Positions 1 to 9,100 of a stretch of 64,000 nucleotides of DNA are shown one piece after another. The translations under genes and the position numbers were made by a program. This DNA is from CAYQNU01 sp964419055. Its GTDB lineage: Bacteria > Bacteroidota > Bacteroidia > Flavobacteriales_D > Parvicellaceae. The notes under the pieces are model-generated. The model made no database searches. It was not told the origin of the DNA and saw only the letters and a list, made by a program, of their open reading frames with translations. Each line of letters starts with the position of its first letter. The stretch's first letter is position 1. Location of the stretch: NCBI GenBank assembly GCA_964419055.1, contig CAYQNU010000006.1, positions 62,001 through 126,000 of the forward strand. Direction: 5' to 3'.

Positions 1-988
1 TTTGTTTCCAAATAATGTAGAGTCCTATCAATGAAAATATCATAATGGGTGTATAAATTAACCATCCTTTTCTAAAACTGAATAGGAAATCAATGGTATG
101 AGGGTTAAAAAAATCAAATCCTTCGCCAGGGTTGTTATAACTATCAACAAAAAAATGCCCCGTTGCAGCTTTAAAATAAATCAATTGTATCAAACCAAAA
201 AACACAAAAATAATAGCTGAAACACTTACTTTTTTGAGGTGAAGTTTTAAAAAGTTGAATTTTGATAATAAGGATTTTTTGTCATAAACATTCCAAAATA
301 GGGGTATCAATAGAGCAACAATTTCGGTAGCTCTTATTAAACAGGCCAATCCGAGTGAGGCTCCTAAAACAATGCTGTTAAAATAGGTAGGTTTTTGATG
401 CCATTTTATTGTGTAATATAGAATGAGAGCATACATCATAAAAAGATGTCCGTGAGGCATCCCAACCATAGCTATCACAGTAAAATAATAATTCGTTCCA
501 AAAAATAAAATAAGTAATAAAAGTGCCACTAAAGAATCCGAGAAAAAATGTAACAACACTTTTCTAGCTAACATAAGTCCTAAAACAATGTAGGTCCAAT
601 GTCCAAGTATTATGGCATATTGATAAGGCGCAGAAAAACCATCTACTGGATAACCTCCAAAAGAAGCCCATAAATGTCCAAGGAAAAAAAATGGTGCATA
701 CAAAAAAGCAAATCCTGAAGGATATTTGATGACTTGATTACCCGTTTCTGATAACCAAAATTGATAATAAGTTGGAGTGTTATGATATAAGGAGTTGATG
801 TGTTCTAACCAAGTCCAATCTTTTAAAAACAAATCATCGTAAATAAAATGGGCAGGCAAATATAAATAAGCACCAAATACATCCCAAGACAAAACATTGT
901 TGGGCAAATGAATATAAAGTTGGTAACTAAAAATTAGTACTACAACAATGAGAACCAATAGTGAATTTAAACTGAAAAAGCGTTTCAT
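1..988 (-). CDS. Polytopic membrane protein, ArnT/PMT glycosyltransferase-like, C-terminus outside window
   Basis: Reading leftward from an ATG at 988 gives 329 codons without a stop, so the gene runs off the left edge. The product starts with a hydrophobic helix (KRFFSLNSLLVLIVVVLIF), followed by a periplasm-like stretch containing SWDVFGAYLYLP and then many further membrane helices. An acidic residue after the first helix followed by alternating helices is the usual plan of undecaprenyl-phosphate-sugar-dependent glycosyltransferases (ArnT/PMT type). The start codon overlaps the stop of the upstream GT2 gene as ATGA, so the two are translationally coupled. GT2 partners of this kind make the lipid-linked sugar donor. 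I infer a two-gene glycan-transfer unit; the exact substrate is unknown. Confidence 0.6.
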   Translation of the reverse strand, partial: MKRFFSLNSLLVLIVVVLIFSYQLYIHLPNNVLSWDVFGAYLYLPAHFIYDDLFLKDWTWLEHINSLYHNTPTYYQFWLSETGNQVIKYPSGFAFLYAPFFFLGHLWASFGGYPVDGFSAPYQYAIILGHWTYIVLGLMLARKVLLHFFSDSLVALLLLILFFGTNYYFTVIAMVGMPHGHLFMMYALILYYTIKWHQKPTYFNSIVLGASLGLACLIRATEIVALLIPLFWNVYDKKSLLSKFNFLKLHLKKVSVSAIIFVFFGLIQLIYFKAATGHFFVDSYNNPGEGFDFFNPHTIDFLFSFRKGWLIYTPIMIFSLIGLYIIWKQ

Positions 989-1713
989 TTTCTGCTAAAA
1001 ACATTGTATTTCACAATGCAATATATAGCTCTAAATCCATCCTTCCAACCTATTTTTTTACCTTCTTCGTAGGTTCTTCCATAATAAGAAATACCCACTT
1101 CATAAATTCTAATGTTGGGCACTCTAGATAATTTTGCCGTCAATTCGGGTTCAAAGCCAAAACGTTTTTCCTTTAAATTTAATCCTTGAGCTACATCCGT
1201 TCTAATCAACTTATAGCATGTTTCCATATCTGTTAAATTCAAATTGGTAAACATATTAGATAAATTGGTTAAGAATTTATTACCTATTGAATGCCAGTAA
1301 AATAATATTCGGTGTGGATTACCACCTAAAAAACGAGATCCATACACTACATCAGCAAATCCAGTAACAATGGGTTTCAATAAATCATTGTATTCAGCTG
1401 GATCATATTCCAAATCAGCATCTTGAATGATGAGGTAATCACCTGTAGCTAATTCAATAGCTTTGTGAATAGCAGCTCCTTTACCTTGATTAACCGTTTG
1501 GTTAAACAAACGGATATTGAGTTGAGGATTTTGAGCCATATAACTTTCCACAGCTTCAATAGTATTGTCTTTTGAACAATCATTCACAATTACTATTTCT
1601 TTTTCAATTTGATTGACCAATTCAACGTTTTTAACCTTATCCAAAATCAAATGGATAGTCTTGGCTTCGTTGTAAGCAGGAATCAAAATAGATAATTTAT
1701 GTATGTTAGCCAT
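985..1713 (-). CDS. Family 2 glycosyltransferase, polyprenyl-phosphate sugar synthase type
   Basis: The 242-aa protein is a cytoplasmic GT-A fold transferase. It has the N-terminal LSILIPAYNEAKTI motif, a VNDCSKDNT nucleotide-binding segment, and a QDADLEYDP segment carrying the metal-binding acidic motif. It lacks C-terminal membrane helices, so it resembles DPM1-like dolichol/undecaprenyl-phosphate sugar synthases rather than GtrB types. The in-frame TTG six bases upstream is possible, but the ATG at 1713 fits the family start better. Its stop overlaps the start of the membrane protein that follows (ATGA). The likely role is making a lipid-linked sugar that this membrane partner transfers onto an envelope target. 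The family call is firm; the sugar and acceptor are unknown. Confidence 0.85.
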   Translation of the reverse strand: MANIHKLSILIPAYNEAKTIHLILDKVKNVELVNQIEKEIVIVNDCSKDNTIEAVESYMAQNPQLNIRLFNQTVNQGKGAAIHKAIELATGDYLIIQDADLEYDPAEYNDLLKPIVTGFADVVYGSRFLGGNPHRILFYWHSIGNKFLTNLSNMFTNLNLTDMETCYKLIRTDVAQGLNLKEKRFGFEPELTAKLSRVPNIRIYEVGISYYGRTYEEGKKIGWKDGFRAIYCIVKYNVFSRK

Positions 1714-1869
1714 GGTCAAAAGTACTAAAGATAAAAATTAGGTAAAAATGAAGTTAAGAACGCAAAAATAACAATTCCATTGCTTTTACAAAATGTTATT
1801 TTCTAATTTAGAGTGATAGCACTAAATTGTCAATTATTTACCTTTGTTAATTGATTGTTTTTAAGGTAT

Positions 1870-2550
1870 TTAATTAATTTTGTTCAAAATCGTCCAAACT
1901 TTAGTTAAATCATTGGATGTATTATTTATCAGAGAATCTGGTAGTGTTTTTTCAAAAAGCAACGTACCATTTGTGTCGTACTTGATAAGTTCGATTTTTT
2001 GACCTTCACATTGAGTTACAACAGCTTCATAAAATACTTGAGCGCCCTTATTATTAAACTTTAGTAGCTTAGTTTCCCATATTCCTGAAGCACAACCAAG
2101 GTTCTTGTAGGTTGTAAAATACTTTTCTGAATTGACGGTGATTTCTTCAATATTCGTAAAATCACATTTGTCACAATCGTCAACAAATAGATAATGGGTT
2201 TCATAAAATAACATTATTACATTACAGCTTCGATTAGCCGTAAACGTAATAATTATATCGTCATTCCCATCTGAATTGAGGTCTCTTAGCTCATATCTAC
2301 TATATCCTGAGCTTACTAACAAGGTGTCTTTGATAGTATCGTTTTGAAGTATGTAAATAATAGATTCTTCATACTCTTTTTCATCAATGGTAATTGTGAA
2401 ATTCCCTATATGAATGTATCTTTTGGTGTCATAATAAAGAGTATCATTTTCGTCTTGAATAGTTGATTTAGAAATAACGGTTTCGGATGATACTGTAGGT
2501 CGACATCCTATGAGTACAATTATTATAATTATTGGGATGATGTACTTCAT
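1870..2550 (-). CDS. Lipoprotein of unknown function with FG-GAP/EF-loop-like repeat
   Basis: The 226-aa product starts with a short basic/hydrophobic leader ending in a lipobox-like LIGC (Cys16), so it is probably a lipoprotein. Around residues 88-105 it has RDLNSDGNDDIIITF, a D-x-N-x-D-G-N-x-D calcium-loop-like element followed by a beta strand, as in FG-GAP/VCBS-type or XAC2610-like proteins. No catalytic motif is visible. It lies downstream of and in the same direction as the small membrane protein at 2587-2820, with 36 bp between them, so the two may be co-transcribed. I cannot assign a function. Confidence 0.55.
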   Translation of the reverse strand: MKYIIPIIIIIVLIGCRPTVSSETVISKSTIQDENDTLYYDTKRYIHIGNFTITIDEKEYEESIIYILQNDTIKDTLLVSSGYSRYELRDLNSDGNDDIIITFTANRSCNVIMLFYETHYLFVDDCDKCDFTNIEEITVNSEKYFTTYKNLGCASGIWETKLLKFNNKGAQVFYEAVVTQCEGQKIELIKYDTNGTLLFEKTLPDSLINNTSNDLTKVWTILNKIN

Positions 2551-2586
2551 TAAGTTGTTAAATTGAGTATATGATTACTGACTGCT

Positions 2587-2820
2587 TTACTTTAAATTTT
2601 CCTTAGTAACAATAAGAAAATATACTTGTATAATCATTAGAATAAAAATCAAAATATTGTATGTAGTGACGTATTTATCAATGAAATATAATTCATTGCA
2701 ATTTTGGCTATCATAAATCATATATTTTTCATCAATACTCAAATCAACAAGAACCATGATTGAGTATAAAATCATTAAAATTGTAATTACTAGAATAAAA
2801 TACCAAGTTGATTTTTTCAA
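2587..2820 (-). CDS. Small two-helix membrane protein, unknown
   Basis: This is a 77-aa ORF starting at TTG. It has two hydrophobic segments (about residues 6-28 and 51-70) separated by a polar, acidic loop containing DEKYMIYDSQNCNEL. No ATG precedes the first helix, so TTG is the best start. On the minus strand a -7-like TACTTTTG lies at 2839-2846, about 20 bases upstream of the start, which supports it being a real gene. It is divergent from menD and upstream of the lipoprotein at 1870. I do not recognise a family. Confidence 0.45.
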   Translation of the reverse strand: MKKSTWYFILVITILMILYSIMVLVDLSIDEKYMIYDSQNCNELYFIDKYVTTYNILIFILMIIQVYFLIVTKENLK

Positions 2821-2877
2821 AGTATAAAAATTTACTTTAACAAAAGTAAAAGAAAATCCAACATTTTTAGTGTCTTT

Positions 2878-4578
2878 TTGCGAAAAAAAGATGAAATTCG
2901 CCCCGTGATTTCAGATAAACTCATTGTGCAACATTTAGTGGCTTTTTGTAAGCAAAAAGGGATTAAAAACATTGTTTTTTCTCCAGGTTCTCGCAATGCT
3001 CCTTTAGTTATTTCATTTACTCAAGATTCCTTTTTTAATTGTAAAACAATCGTTGATGAACGCTCAGCTGCATTCATTGCGTTGGGAATGAGTATTGAAT
3101 TAGATGAACCCGTTCTTATTTGTTGTACTTCAGGAAGTGCAGCACTCAACTATGCACCCGCTATTTCCGAAGCACATTACCAAAAGGTTCCGTTGTTTAT
3201 TGTTACAGCAGATCGCCCTCAAAAATGGATTGATAATGGAGAAGGGCAATCCATACAACAGATTAATGTTTTTGCGAATTATTGTAAAAGCAGTTTTCAT
3301 ATCAACGATTTTGATACACCTTCACTCATTAATGAAACACTGAAGGAGGTAAACAAAGCTATTTTTTATGGTTTTAAAGGACCAGTTCATTTAAATTTAG
3401 CATTTGAAGAACCGTTGTATCAAGTAGTAGATACTAACACATTAGAAGAATCTAATTTTATTCAGTTACCTATCGAAACGGAAGAAAGGGTAACTTTTAG
3501 TAGTTATCTTTCAAAATGGCAATCTTACCAACGTATCATGATTATTTGTGGTCAATTAAAACCAAATAAATCTTTGTTATATGCCCTACAAAATTTGATG
3601 ATTGACAAACGAATTGTAGTACTTACCGAAAATATTTCCAATCTTCAAGACGTTCAGTTTATTAATTCAATTGACCGAACACTAGAACGAATTCCAAGAG
3701 CGGTAAATTATCAACCTGAATTGGTCATTACGCTAGGAGATGCCATCGTTTCTAAAAAAATTAAAACTTTTTTAAGAGCAATTCCCAATTTAGAACATTG
3801 GATTGTGCAGGCTGAAGCCACTCGTGTAGATGTGTTTGGTTGTCTTAAAGAAGTTATTTCAACTAATGAATCAGCTTTTTTTAACTTTCTTTCGAATGAT
3901 GGATTTTTAGCGACATTTCAAGAAGCTAATTTTCAAAATAGTTGGAGAAAAGAAGCTTATTTAGCAGATGATTTACATAATCGGTTTATTCAAAATGCTC
4001 CTTGGAGCGATTTGAAAGTGTTTGATATATTGCATCAAACTTTGCCACTTAATTTGAATTTACATTTATCAAATAGCAGTCCTATACGTTATTGGCAATT
4101 GTTTAATGCTGTTGAAAATGTAACGCATTTTAGTAATAGGGGAGTAAGTGGAATTGATGGTTCAACTTCAACTTCTTTAGGCGTTGCTTTAGCTTCATCA
4201 AAAATGAATCTTTTAATAACGGGTGACTTAAGTTTTGTCTACGATAGCAATGCTTTTTGGAACAAATATCCAAAAGGAAATCTTAAAGTTATTGTAATCA
4301 ATAATGGTGGTGGAGGTATTTTTAGAATAATACCCGGACCGGGCGATAGTGCTGTGATGGATGATTTTTTTGAAGTGGGTAATGCCGCTTCCATCAAAGA
4401 TTTATGTGCTGCTTATGGCTTGCACTATTACGCTGCTTCATCTGAAACTGAGCTTGAAACTGCTCTAGATTGTTTTTATTTGCCTGATGATCAAGCGTAT
4501 GTTTTAGAAATTTTCACTCCTAATAAAATTAACCCAGTCGTGCTAAACGATTATTTCAATTATATAAAAAACAATTAG
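2878..4578 (+). CDS. menD: 2-succinyl-5-enolpyruvyl-6-hydroxy-3-cyclohexene-1-carboxylate synthase
   Basis: MenD is a cytoplasmic thiamine-diphosphate enzyme that joins isochorismate and 2-oxoglutarate in menaquinone synthesis. Visible hallmarks are FSPGSRNAPL near residue 40, the catalytic-Glu segment VDERSAAFIALG, TADRPQKW, and the C-terminal ThDP/Mg site GDLSFVYDSNAFWN...VINNGGGGIFR. At 566 aa it has the normal family length. The start is uncertain: there is no in-frame ATG, and the choices are TTG at 2878 or GTG at 2905; the GTG gives an N-terminus closer to the family norm. menB follows 17 bp downstream, so the two form a men operon. Menaquinone is the respiratory quinone of Bacteroidota. 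Confidence 0.95.
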   Translation: MRKKDEIRPVISDKLIVQHLVAFCKQKGIKNIVFSPGSRNAPLVISFTQDSFFNCKTIVDERSAAFIALGMSIELDEPVLICCTSGSAALNYAPAISEAHYQKVPLFIVTADRPQKWIDNGEGQSIQQINVFANYCKSSFHINDFDTPSLINETLKEVNKAIFYGFKGPVHLNLAFEEPLYQVVDTNTLEESNFIQLPIETEERVTFSSYLSKWQSYQRIMIICGQLKPNKSLLYALQNLMIDKRIVVLTENISNLQDVQFINSIDRTLERIPRAVNYQPELVITLGDAIVSKKIKTFLRAIPNLEHWIVQAEATRVDVFGCLKEVISTNESAFFNFLSNDGFLATFQEANFQNSWRKEAYLADDLHNRFIQNAPWSDLKVFDILHQTLPLNLNLHLSNSSPIRYWQLFNAVENVTHFSNRGVSGIDGSTSTSLGVALASSKMNLLITGDLSFVYDSNAFWNKYPKGNLKVIVINNGGGGIFRIIPGPGDSAVMDDFFEVGNAASIKDLCAAYGLHYYAASSETELETALDCFYLPDDQAYVLEIFTPNKINPVVLNDYFNYIKNN

Positions 4579-4595
4579 TTTAAAATAAGATAATT

Positions 4596-5411
4596 ATGAG
4601 AAATTGGACAACAATCAAACAATACAAAGATATTAAGTTTGAGTTTTTTGAAGGCATTGCCAAAATTACCATCAATAGACCGGAAGTATACAATGCATTT
4701 CGCCCAGAAACCAATATAGAAATGCTCGATGCTATGGATATTGCTCGTGAAGATAATAAAATCGGGGTAGTGGTGTTAACAGGCATTGGAGACAAAGCAT
4801 TTTGTAGCGGTGGTGATCAAAATGTAAAAGGAGTTGGTGGCTACGTAGGACAAGATGGTGTTCCTAGATTGAACGTATTAGATTTACACAAAAAAATTAG
4901 ATCCCTGCCTAAGCCTGTTATAGCTATGGTTAATGGTTATGCTATTGGTGGTGGTCACGTATTACACGTTGTGTGTGATTTAACCATAGCTTCCGAAAAT
5001 GCTAAGTTTGGACAAACAGGTCCTAAAGTGGGAAGTTTTGATGGAGGATTTGGTTCTTCCTACTTAGCTCGCCACGTTGGACAAAAGAAAGCTCGTGAAA
5101 TTTGGTTTTTGTGCGAACAATATACTGCAAAAGAAGCAGAACAAATGGGTATGGTAAACAAAGTGGTTCCGTTGGCAGAATTAGAAAACGAAACAGTTAG
5201 ATGGTGCCAAACCATTATGAAAAGAAGTCCATTAGCTATCCGAATGATTAAACGTTGTTTGAATGCTGAATTAGATGGCCAACATGGTTTAATGGAAATG
5301 GCTGGAGATGCTACTTTAATGTATTATTTGATGGAAGAAGCTCAAGAAGGAAAACATGCCTTTTTGGAAAAAAGAGAGCCTAATTTTCAGAAATATCCTA
5401 AATTTCCATAA
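4596..5411 (+). CDS. menB: 1,4-dihydroxy-2-naphthoyl-CoA synthase
   Basis: The 271-aa crotonase-fold protein closes the second ring of the naphthoquinone in menaquinone synthesis. Markers are FCSGGDQNVKGVGGY (oxyanion hole/CoA pocket), GGGHVLHVVCDLTIA, and FGQTGPKVGSFDGGFGSSYL. The QTG sequence corresponds to the glycine-containing, bicarbonate-dependent MenB class, whereas the other class has an aspartate there. The C-terminus ends NFQKYPKFP, as is typical. It lies 17 bp after menD and 14 bp before the small S4 gene, all in one direction. Confidence 0.95.
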   Translation: MRNWTTIKQYKDIKFEFFEGIAKITINRPEVYNAFRPETNIEMLDAMDIAREDNKIGVVVLTGIGDKAFCSGGDQNVKGVGGYVGQDGVPRLNVLDLHKKIRSLPKPVIAMVNGYAIGGGHVLHVVCDLTIASENAKFGQTGPKVGSFDGGFGSSYLARHVGQKKAREIWFLCEQYTAKEAEQMGMVNKVVPLAELENETVRWCQTIMKRSPLAIRMIKRCLNAELDGQHGLMEMAGDATLMYYLMEEAQEGKHAFLEKREPNFQKYPKFP

Positions 5412-5425
5412 TCAACAATTATTAA

Positions 5426-5635
5426 ATGAATTTTAAGCTCAACGGACAAGAGTACATTCAGATGAATGATTTACTCAAAGTTTTGGCATTGGTCGGAACA
5501 GGTGGTGAAGCAAAAATGCGCATTTTAGACGGAGAAGCACAACTCAATGGAAAAGTTGAATTGGCTATACGTAAGAAAATCAGAGTGGGTGATGTGGTCA
5601 GTTTTGGTGGCGAAAAAATTACGGTTGAACAATAA
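5426..5635 (+). CDS. Small S4-domain RNA-binding protein (YbcJ/YaaA-like)
   Basis: The 69-aa protein is essentially one S4 domain. It has a helix (MNDLLKVLALVGTGGEAKMRI), then GEAQLNGKVELAIRKKIRVGDVV with the basic RNA-facing strand/turn, then a final strand (EKITVEQ). Single-domain proteins of this type (YbcJ in Escherichia coli) are thought to bind structured RNA; the target is unknown. It is the last gene of the men transcription unit. Its 3' end overlaps the convergent oxidase gene by 17 bp (5619-5635), so the two genes share their ends. Confidence 0.8.
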   Translation: MNFKLNGQEYIQMNDLLKVLALVGTGGEAKMRILDGEAQLNGKVELAIRKKIRVGDVVSFGGEKITVEQ

Positions 5636-6827
5636 TTTTTTTGCACATTACAGATCCATCCTCTTTTGTTATTTGTACAATAAAAATTCCCTTTTTTAGA
5701 TTATCGCAAGGAATTTCAATTGTTTCTTGATTTATTTGAATGGGAGGAGTAACCACTCTTCCCATTATATCTAAAATCATAATTTCCCTTATTAGGTTAT
5801 CTGTGTTTTTAATGTAAAAATGATTGCTAGCGGGATTAGGAAATAGGGAAATGGTCTGTTCCTCATTTTCTATAACGGATACTGGAGCTTCAAATTGATT
5901 TATTCCGATAAAATTTCGTCCTTCAAAAGCAAATCCATACATGTTGTAGTGATTTACCGTAATATAATCTTCTATAAATTGTGTCGGTCTCATAACTACA
6001 GAAAAACGTTCTCCTGCAAACAAACGCAAGGTATCTGTTTGAAATGGAGTAGGGATGGTTCTTCCGTCAGACATATAGGCGGTTACATTACTTCCAGTTG
6101 GAAAAATATATTCAACCATAGTGTAGGAAATATTCGCTAAGCGAAGCAATATTGAATCACCCGCTTCTGCCTCAATTATCGTTGAGTTGTTATCAAAAAG
6201 TTGAGTTCCCGACTTCCCATTAACCATAAAATAATCGGGGTCATACAGGTGAAAGGGACCCGGACTGGTCATGTTTAAGTTCCAATAGGTATACATGTCA
6301 GAAGCTAAAAATTGGTATTTTTTATTGTAACCCGGTCCTCCGTTGTATAAATATAAAGAATCATTAGCGTTTACGGTTATCATTCCGTACATACCCAACG
6401 CTAAGTGAAAAGTAGAATTTACGTGACAATGATACAAGAAATTACCAGGATGAGTAGCTTTAAATTTATAATCGTAATATCCTCCTGGCATTATATCAAT
6501 GGAAGTATGTCCTACACCATCATTTAATTGGTCAACATCTAATCCATGCAAATGTATGGTATGATCTTCGGGCGAATCATTAAAAAAGTGAAGTGTAACA
6601 CTATCATCTTGATTAAACTCTAAGAGTGGTGCAGGAAATTCAGATTTATAAGGGCCACCAGGTTCAAAAATACCATATCCCCAATAAGGTATTTGATTAA
6701 ACGATTCATCTAAAAATACCCCACTCATTTTAGCGACTAAATTCACCACTTTCATTTGTCCCTTTACCATTGAATGCGAAGCAACAAATAGAATTATCAA
6801 AATGACTAAATTAAGTAACTTTTTCAT
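5619..6827 (-). CDS. Secreted multicopper-oxidase-like protein with T9SS sorting domain (type-1 Cu half)
   Basis: The 402-aa protein has a signal peptide (KKLLNLVILIILFVASHS), a first cupredoxin domain (about 25-155), a second (about 175-310) and a C-terminal T9SS type A sorting domain (about 325-402, with FPNPASNHFYI and KKGIFIVQI). Domain 1 has the copper motifs DHTIHLHG and YHCHVNSTFHLALGM: two HxH motifs plus Cys, His and Met ligands for a type-1 site. Domain 2 has no HxH pair. The upstream gene overlaps it by ATGA and carries two further HxH motifs. I infer that the two products together build one trinuclear copper centre. The substrate is unknown. Confidence 0.8.
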   Translation of the reverse strand: MKKLLNLVILIILFVASHSMVKGQMKVVNLVAKMSGVFLDESFNQIPYWGYGIFEPGGPYKSEFPAPLLEFNQDDSVTLHFFNDSPEDHTIHLHGLDVDQLNDGVGHTSIDIMPGGYYDYKFKATHPGNFLYHCHVNSTFHLALGMYGMITVNANDSLYLYNGGPGYNKKYQFLASDMYTYWNLNMTSPGPFHLYDPDYFMVNGKSGTQLFDNNSTIIEAEAGDSILLRLANISYTMVEYIFPTGSNVTAYMSDGRTIPTPFQTDTLRLFAGERFSVVMRPTQFIEDYITVNHYNMYGFAFEGRNFIGINQFEAPVSVIENEEQTISLFPNPASNHFYIKNTDNLIREIMILDIMGRVVTPPIQINQETIEIPCDNLKKGIFIVQITKEDGSVMCKKIIVQP

Positions 6828-7681
6828 TCCATTATATGTATTTTGGTCATCATACCTCCAGGGTAGGCATTGGTGGTTACTGTTACTAGATTGTGGTCGT
6901 GAACGGGATACATGCCTGGTTTATCAGGAACCAATTGTAAGGTTATCAGTTCATCAATCAATACAGGGAAAGTGTCTTTGCTCCAACCTATATACTGGGA
7001 GTATTTTTTGGCATTCAGTATAGTTACATGATAACCGTGAAAATGCAGTGTATGATGCATTTTACCTGAATTGTACACGCTGATAATTATTGTATCTCCA
7101 ACCATTTCCTCTATTGCTCCATCCATATCAGTGGTTGTGGCGGGATAGGTTAAATTATTTATAGTAAAAAGTTGTGGACGGTATGTTGAATTCGGACTAG
7201 TCACAAGACCATTTGCCAATTCCAAAGACAAAGACTCTTCTTGATCGAATAAGTTCCAAAAATAATTTTTATGCTGTGTATAACCTACTTGGATGATGCC
7301 TGAAGCACCTAATTGTTTTCCATAAGGCACTTTTGAATAATACGCAAAACTTCCTGCTTGACTAAATTTCACTGTGAAAGAAACCGTATTTCCAGCATTG
7401 ATATAATTGTTTTGGGTAATCAATCCATCAATAGTAAAGGTGTGTTCTATGGTGTCATTGTTTATAACAGTAATGAGAAGCGTATCATTTAAATTAATAG
7501 CATAATTAGGGTTTTTTAATTCAAAAGTTGGCGAAGTATTAAATGCACAAAAGACAGGATTATAGGCTCCTACAGTTACTACACTTTTATTTATAAATAA
7601 TGTGTCAGGAATAATGACGGCCCAAGTAACAAATTGTACCTGAAATAAGACACAAAATAAAAAGATGCATTTTAGTTTCAT
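6824..7681 (-). CDS. Secreted cupredoxin/multicopper-oxidase-like protein (partner half, no type-1 Cys)
   Basis: The 285-aa protein has a signal peptide (KLKCIFLFCVLFQVQFVTW) and two cupredoxin domains. In domain 1 (about 30-135) the copper motifs are degenerate: HTFTIDG, and YYSKVPYG where HCH would sit. Domain 2 (about 145-285) has HHTLHFHGYHV and YPVHDHNLVTV, giving two HxH motifs with Asp in place of the type-1 Cys. There is no T9SS tail. The stop codon overlaps the start of the next gene (ATGA), which carries the other two HxH motifs and the type-1 ligands. Both proteins have their own leader peptide, so this is not a simple frameshift. The likely role is one subunit of a heteromeric periplasmic or surface oxidase. 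Confidence 0.72.
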   Translation of the reverse strand: MKLKCIFLFCVLFQVQFVTWAVIIPDTLFINKSVVTVGAYNPVFCAFNTSPTFELKNPNYAINLNDTLLITVINNDTIEHTFTIDGLITQNNYINAGNTVSFTVKFSQAGSFAYYSKVPYGKQLGASGIIQVGYTQHKNYFWNLFDQEESLSLELANGLVTSPNSTYRPQLFTINNLTYPATTTDMDGAIEEMVGDTIIISVYNSGKMHHTLHFHGYHVTILNAKKYSQYIGWSKDTFPVLIDELITLQLVPDKPGMYPVHDHNLVTVTTNAYPGGMMTKIHIME

Positions 7682-7787
7682 TCTGTAAAATTACACATTT
7701 CATTTTCAAAAACTAAAAAAATATCAATAATTGCAGATGATAGATGATCGATTTTGAGGTTGATTTTAATATGTAAAATATTAAGTT

Positions 7788-7795
7788 TACTTTTG
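7788..7795 (+). promoter_or_regulatory. Probable -7 promoter element of patatin-like gene
   Basis: TACTTTTG matches the Bacteroidota TAnnTTTG -7 element 22 bases before the start codon at 7818. I do not see a convincing -33 TTG at the usual spacing. Confidence 0.35.
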
Positions 7796-7817
7796 TTACT
7801 ATATCCAATAGTCGTTT

Positions 7818-8666
7818 ATGTTAAGTCAAACAAAAAAAGCACTAATTGTTCAAGGAGGTGGTTTTCGAACGGCTTTTAGTGCAGGTGTATTGGATGTATT
7901 TATTCAAAATAACTACAATCCATTTGACTTGTATATTGGTGTTTCGGGAGGTGCCATAGCCGCATCCTATTATGTTTCAAACCAACCGTTTTTATGTTTT
8001 GATGCGATGAAGCATTTATGTGTGAAAGAACCGTTTATTAAATTCTCACGCGTACTTAAGTCTCAACCCATTATGAATGTGGATGTTTTTTATGACATAT
8101 CAAATAAACATATGCCTTTTGATTTTGACAAAGCCTTGGAAAATCTTAACAACAAACAAATGGCTATTGTAATGACAGATATGAAAACAGGTAAACCGTA
8201 TTATCATCATCCAACCAAGGAGAATTGGCAAGATGCTGTAATTGCTTCGTGTTCATTACCTTTCGTTTCCAAAGGAAAACATATGCTCGAAGGCAGAGAA
8301 TATATGGACGGTGATTGGAGTGATCCACTGCCAGTATTGTGGGCTTTGGAGCAAGGTGCCACTGAAATTACCTTGTTGATGACCTTACCCAATGATGTTA
8401 AAAAAAACCAAGGTTGGGTGGATCGGATAGGAGAAATTTATCATCGAAAAAGTCCTTTAAAGAAGGCATTTGCCGAAAATCACAAAAATTATAATCAAGC
8501 TATTGAATTTATTCATTCTACCGAACACGCCATAAAAATTCACCGCATATCACCTAGTAAAAAACTTAAATCTCAAGTTTATAGTGATTCCATTCCCTTG
8601 ATTACACATGATTATCAATATGGTAAACAAGTGGGAGAAGAGTTTTTAAAAAGTCAAATTAATTGA
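7818..8666 (+). CDS. Patatin-like phospholipase family protein (YjjU type)
   Basis: The 282-aa cytoplasmic alpha/beta hydrolase has the patatin signature: glycine-rich oxyanion motif VQGGGFRTAFSAG near residue 12, nucleophile elbow GVSGGA near residue 46, and the dyad Asp segment MDGDWSDPLPV near residue 160. The dyad is the Ser of GVSGG and the Asp of MDG. The usual DGG/DGA reads DGD here, which leaves the catalytic Asp intact. The size and the tail after the Asp resemble YjjU-like patatins. Such enzymes hydrolyse acyl esters of lipids, but the physiological substrate is not known. It is monocistronic, with a promoter-like -7 element upstream and a gap of about 500 bp downstream. Confidence 0.85.
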   Translation: MLSQTKKALIVQGGGFRTAFSAGVLDVFIQNNYNPFDLYIGVSGGAIAASYYVSNQPFLCFDAMKHLCVKEPFIKFSRVLKSQPIMNVDVFYDISNKHMPFDFDKALENLNNKQMAIVMTDMKTGKPYYHHPTKENWQDAVIASCSLPFVSKGKHMLEGREYMDGDWSDPLPVLWALEQGATEITLLMTLPNDVKKNQGWVDRIGEIYHRKSPLKKAFAENHKNYNQAIEFIHSTEHAIKIHRISPSKKLKSQVYSDSIPLITHDYQYGKQVGEEFLKSQIN

Positions 8667-9100
8667 AGACTCTTGCTATAAAATTGGATTTGCACCTATT
8701 AAAATGATGTTTAAATAAAGTGTTTTATGTTTTTTTTTTAAATGTAATTTGTTTGGTTTTTTTGCAATTTGAACATAAAATTCGTAAATTAAAGGTAATT
8801 AGAAATTGGTTTTTTTGCCAAATAGTAATCCACTAAATTATTTTCTTGCTAGAAAAAGAACATACCTTATTTTTTCAAGTAGGCTTTTTCACCACTAAAA
8901 AAAGTTATGAAAAAAATGAGAAATTATCAGTCCGTTTTTATCCTTAGCATATTAAAAGAAAAAACGAGCTAACATGACCTAAACCAAATCTTTGTTAGTC
9001 GCAAGCAAAGCATAAAAATGAAGATAATTTGAGATAGAAAACATTGACCATTCGATTTATGTTATTGACCTATAATTATAGTAGAGTTACCATTTTTTTA
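8667..9100. other. AT-rich intergenic region, no gene recognised
   Basis: This stretch is strongly AT-rich with several T- and A-runs. The only plus-strand reading frame with an ATG that I noted is about 21 codons (near 8907) and lacks support. I see no clear hairpin terminator behind the patatin gene and no RNA family. Confidence 0.5.

Noticed and set aside
1841..1848. TACCTTTG on the plus strand, a good -7 match
   Set aside because: No plus-strand gene follows; both neighbours are on the minus strand. AT-rich gaps give such matches by chance.
6802..7023. Frameshift joining the two oxidase genes
   Set aside because: Each has its own signal peptide and complete domains, and the 4-base overlap is an ordinary ATGA coupling.
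8907..8972. Short ATG frame of about 21 codons in the gap after the patatin gene
   Set aside because: It is very short, AT-rich, has no promoter or terminator of its own and no recognisable peptide.
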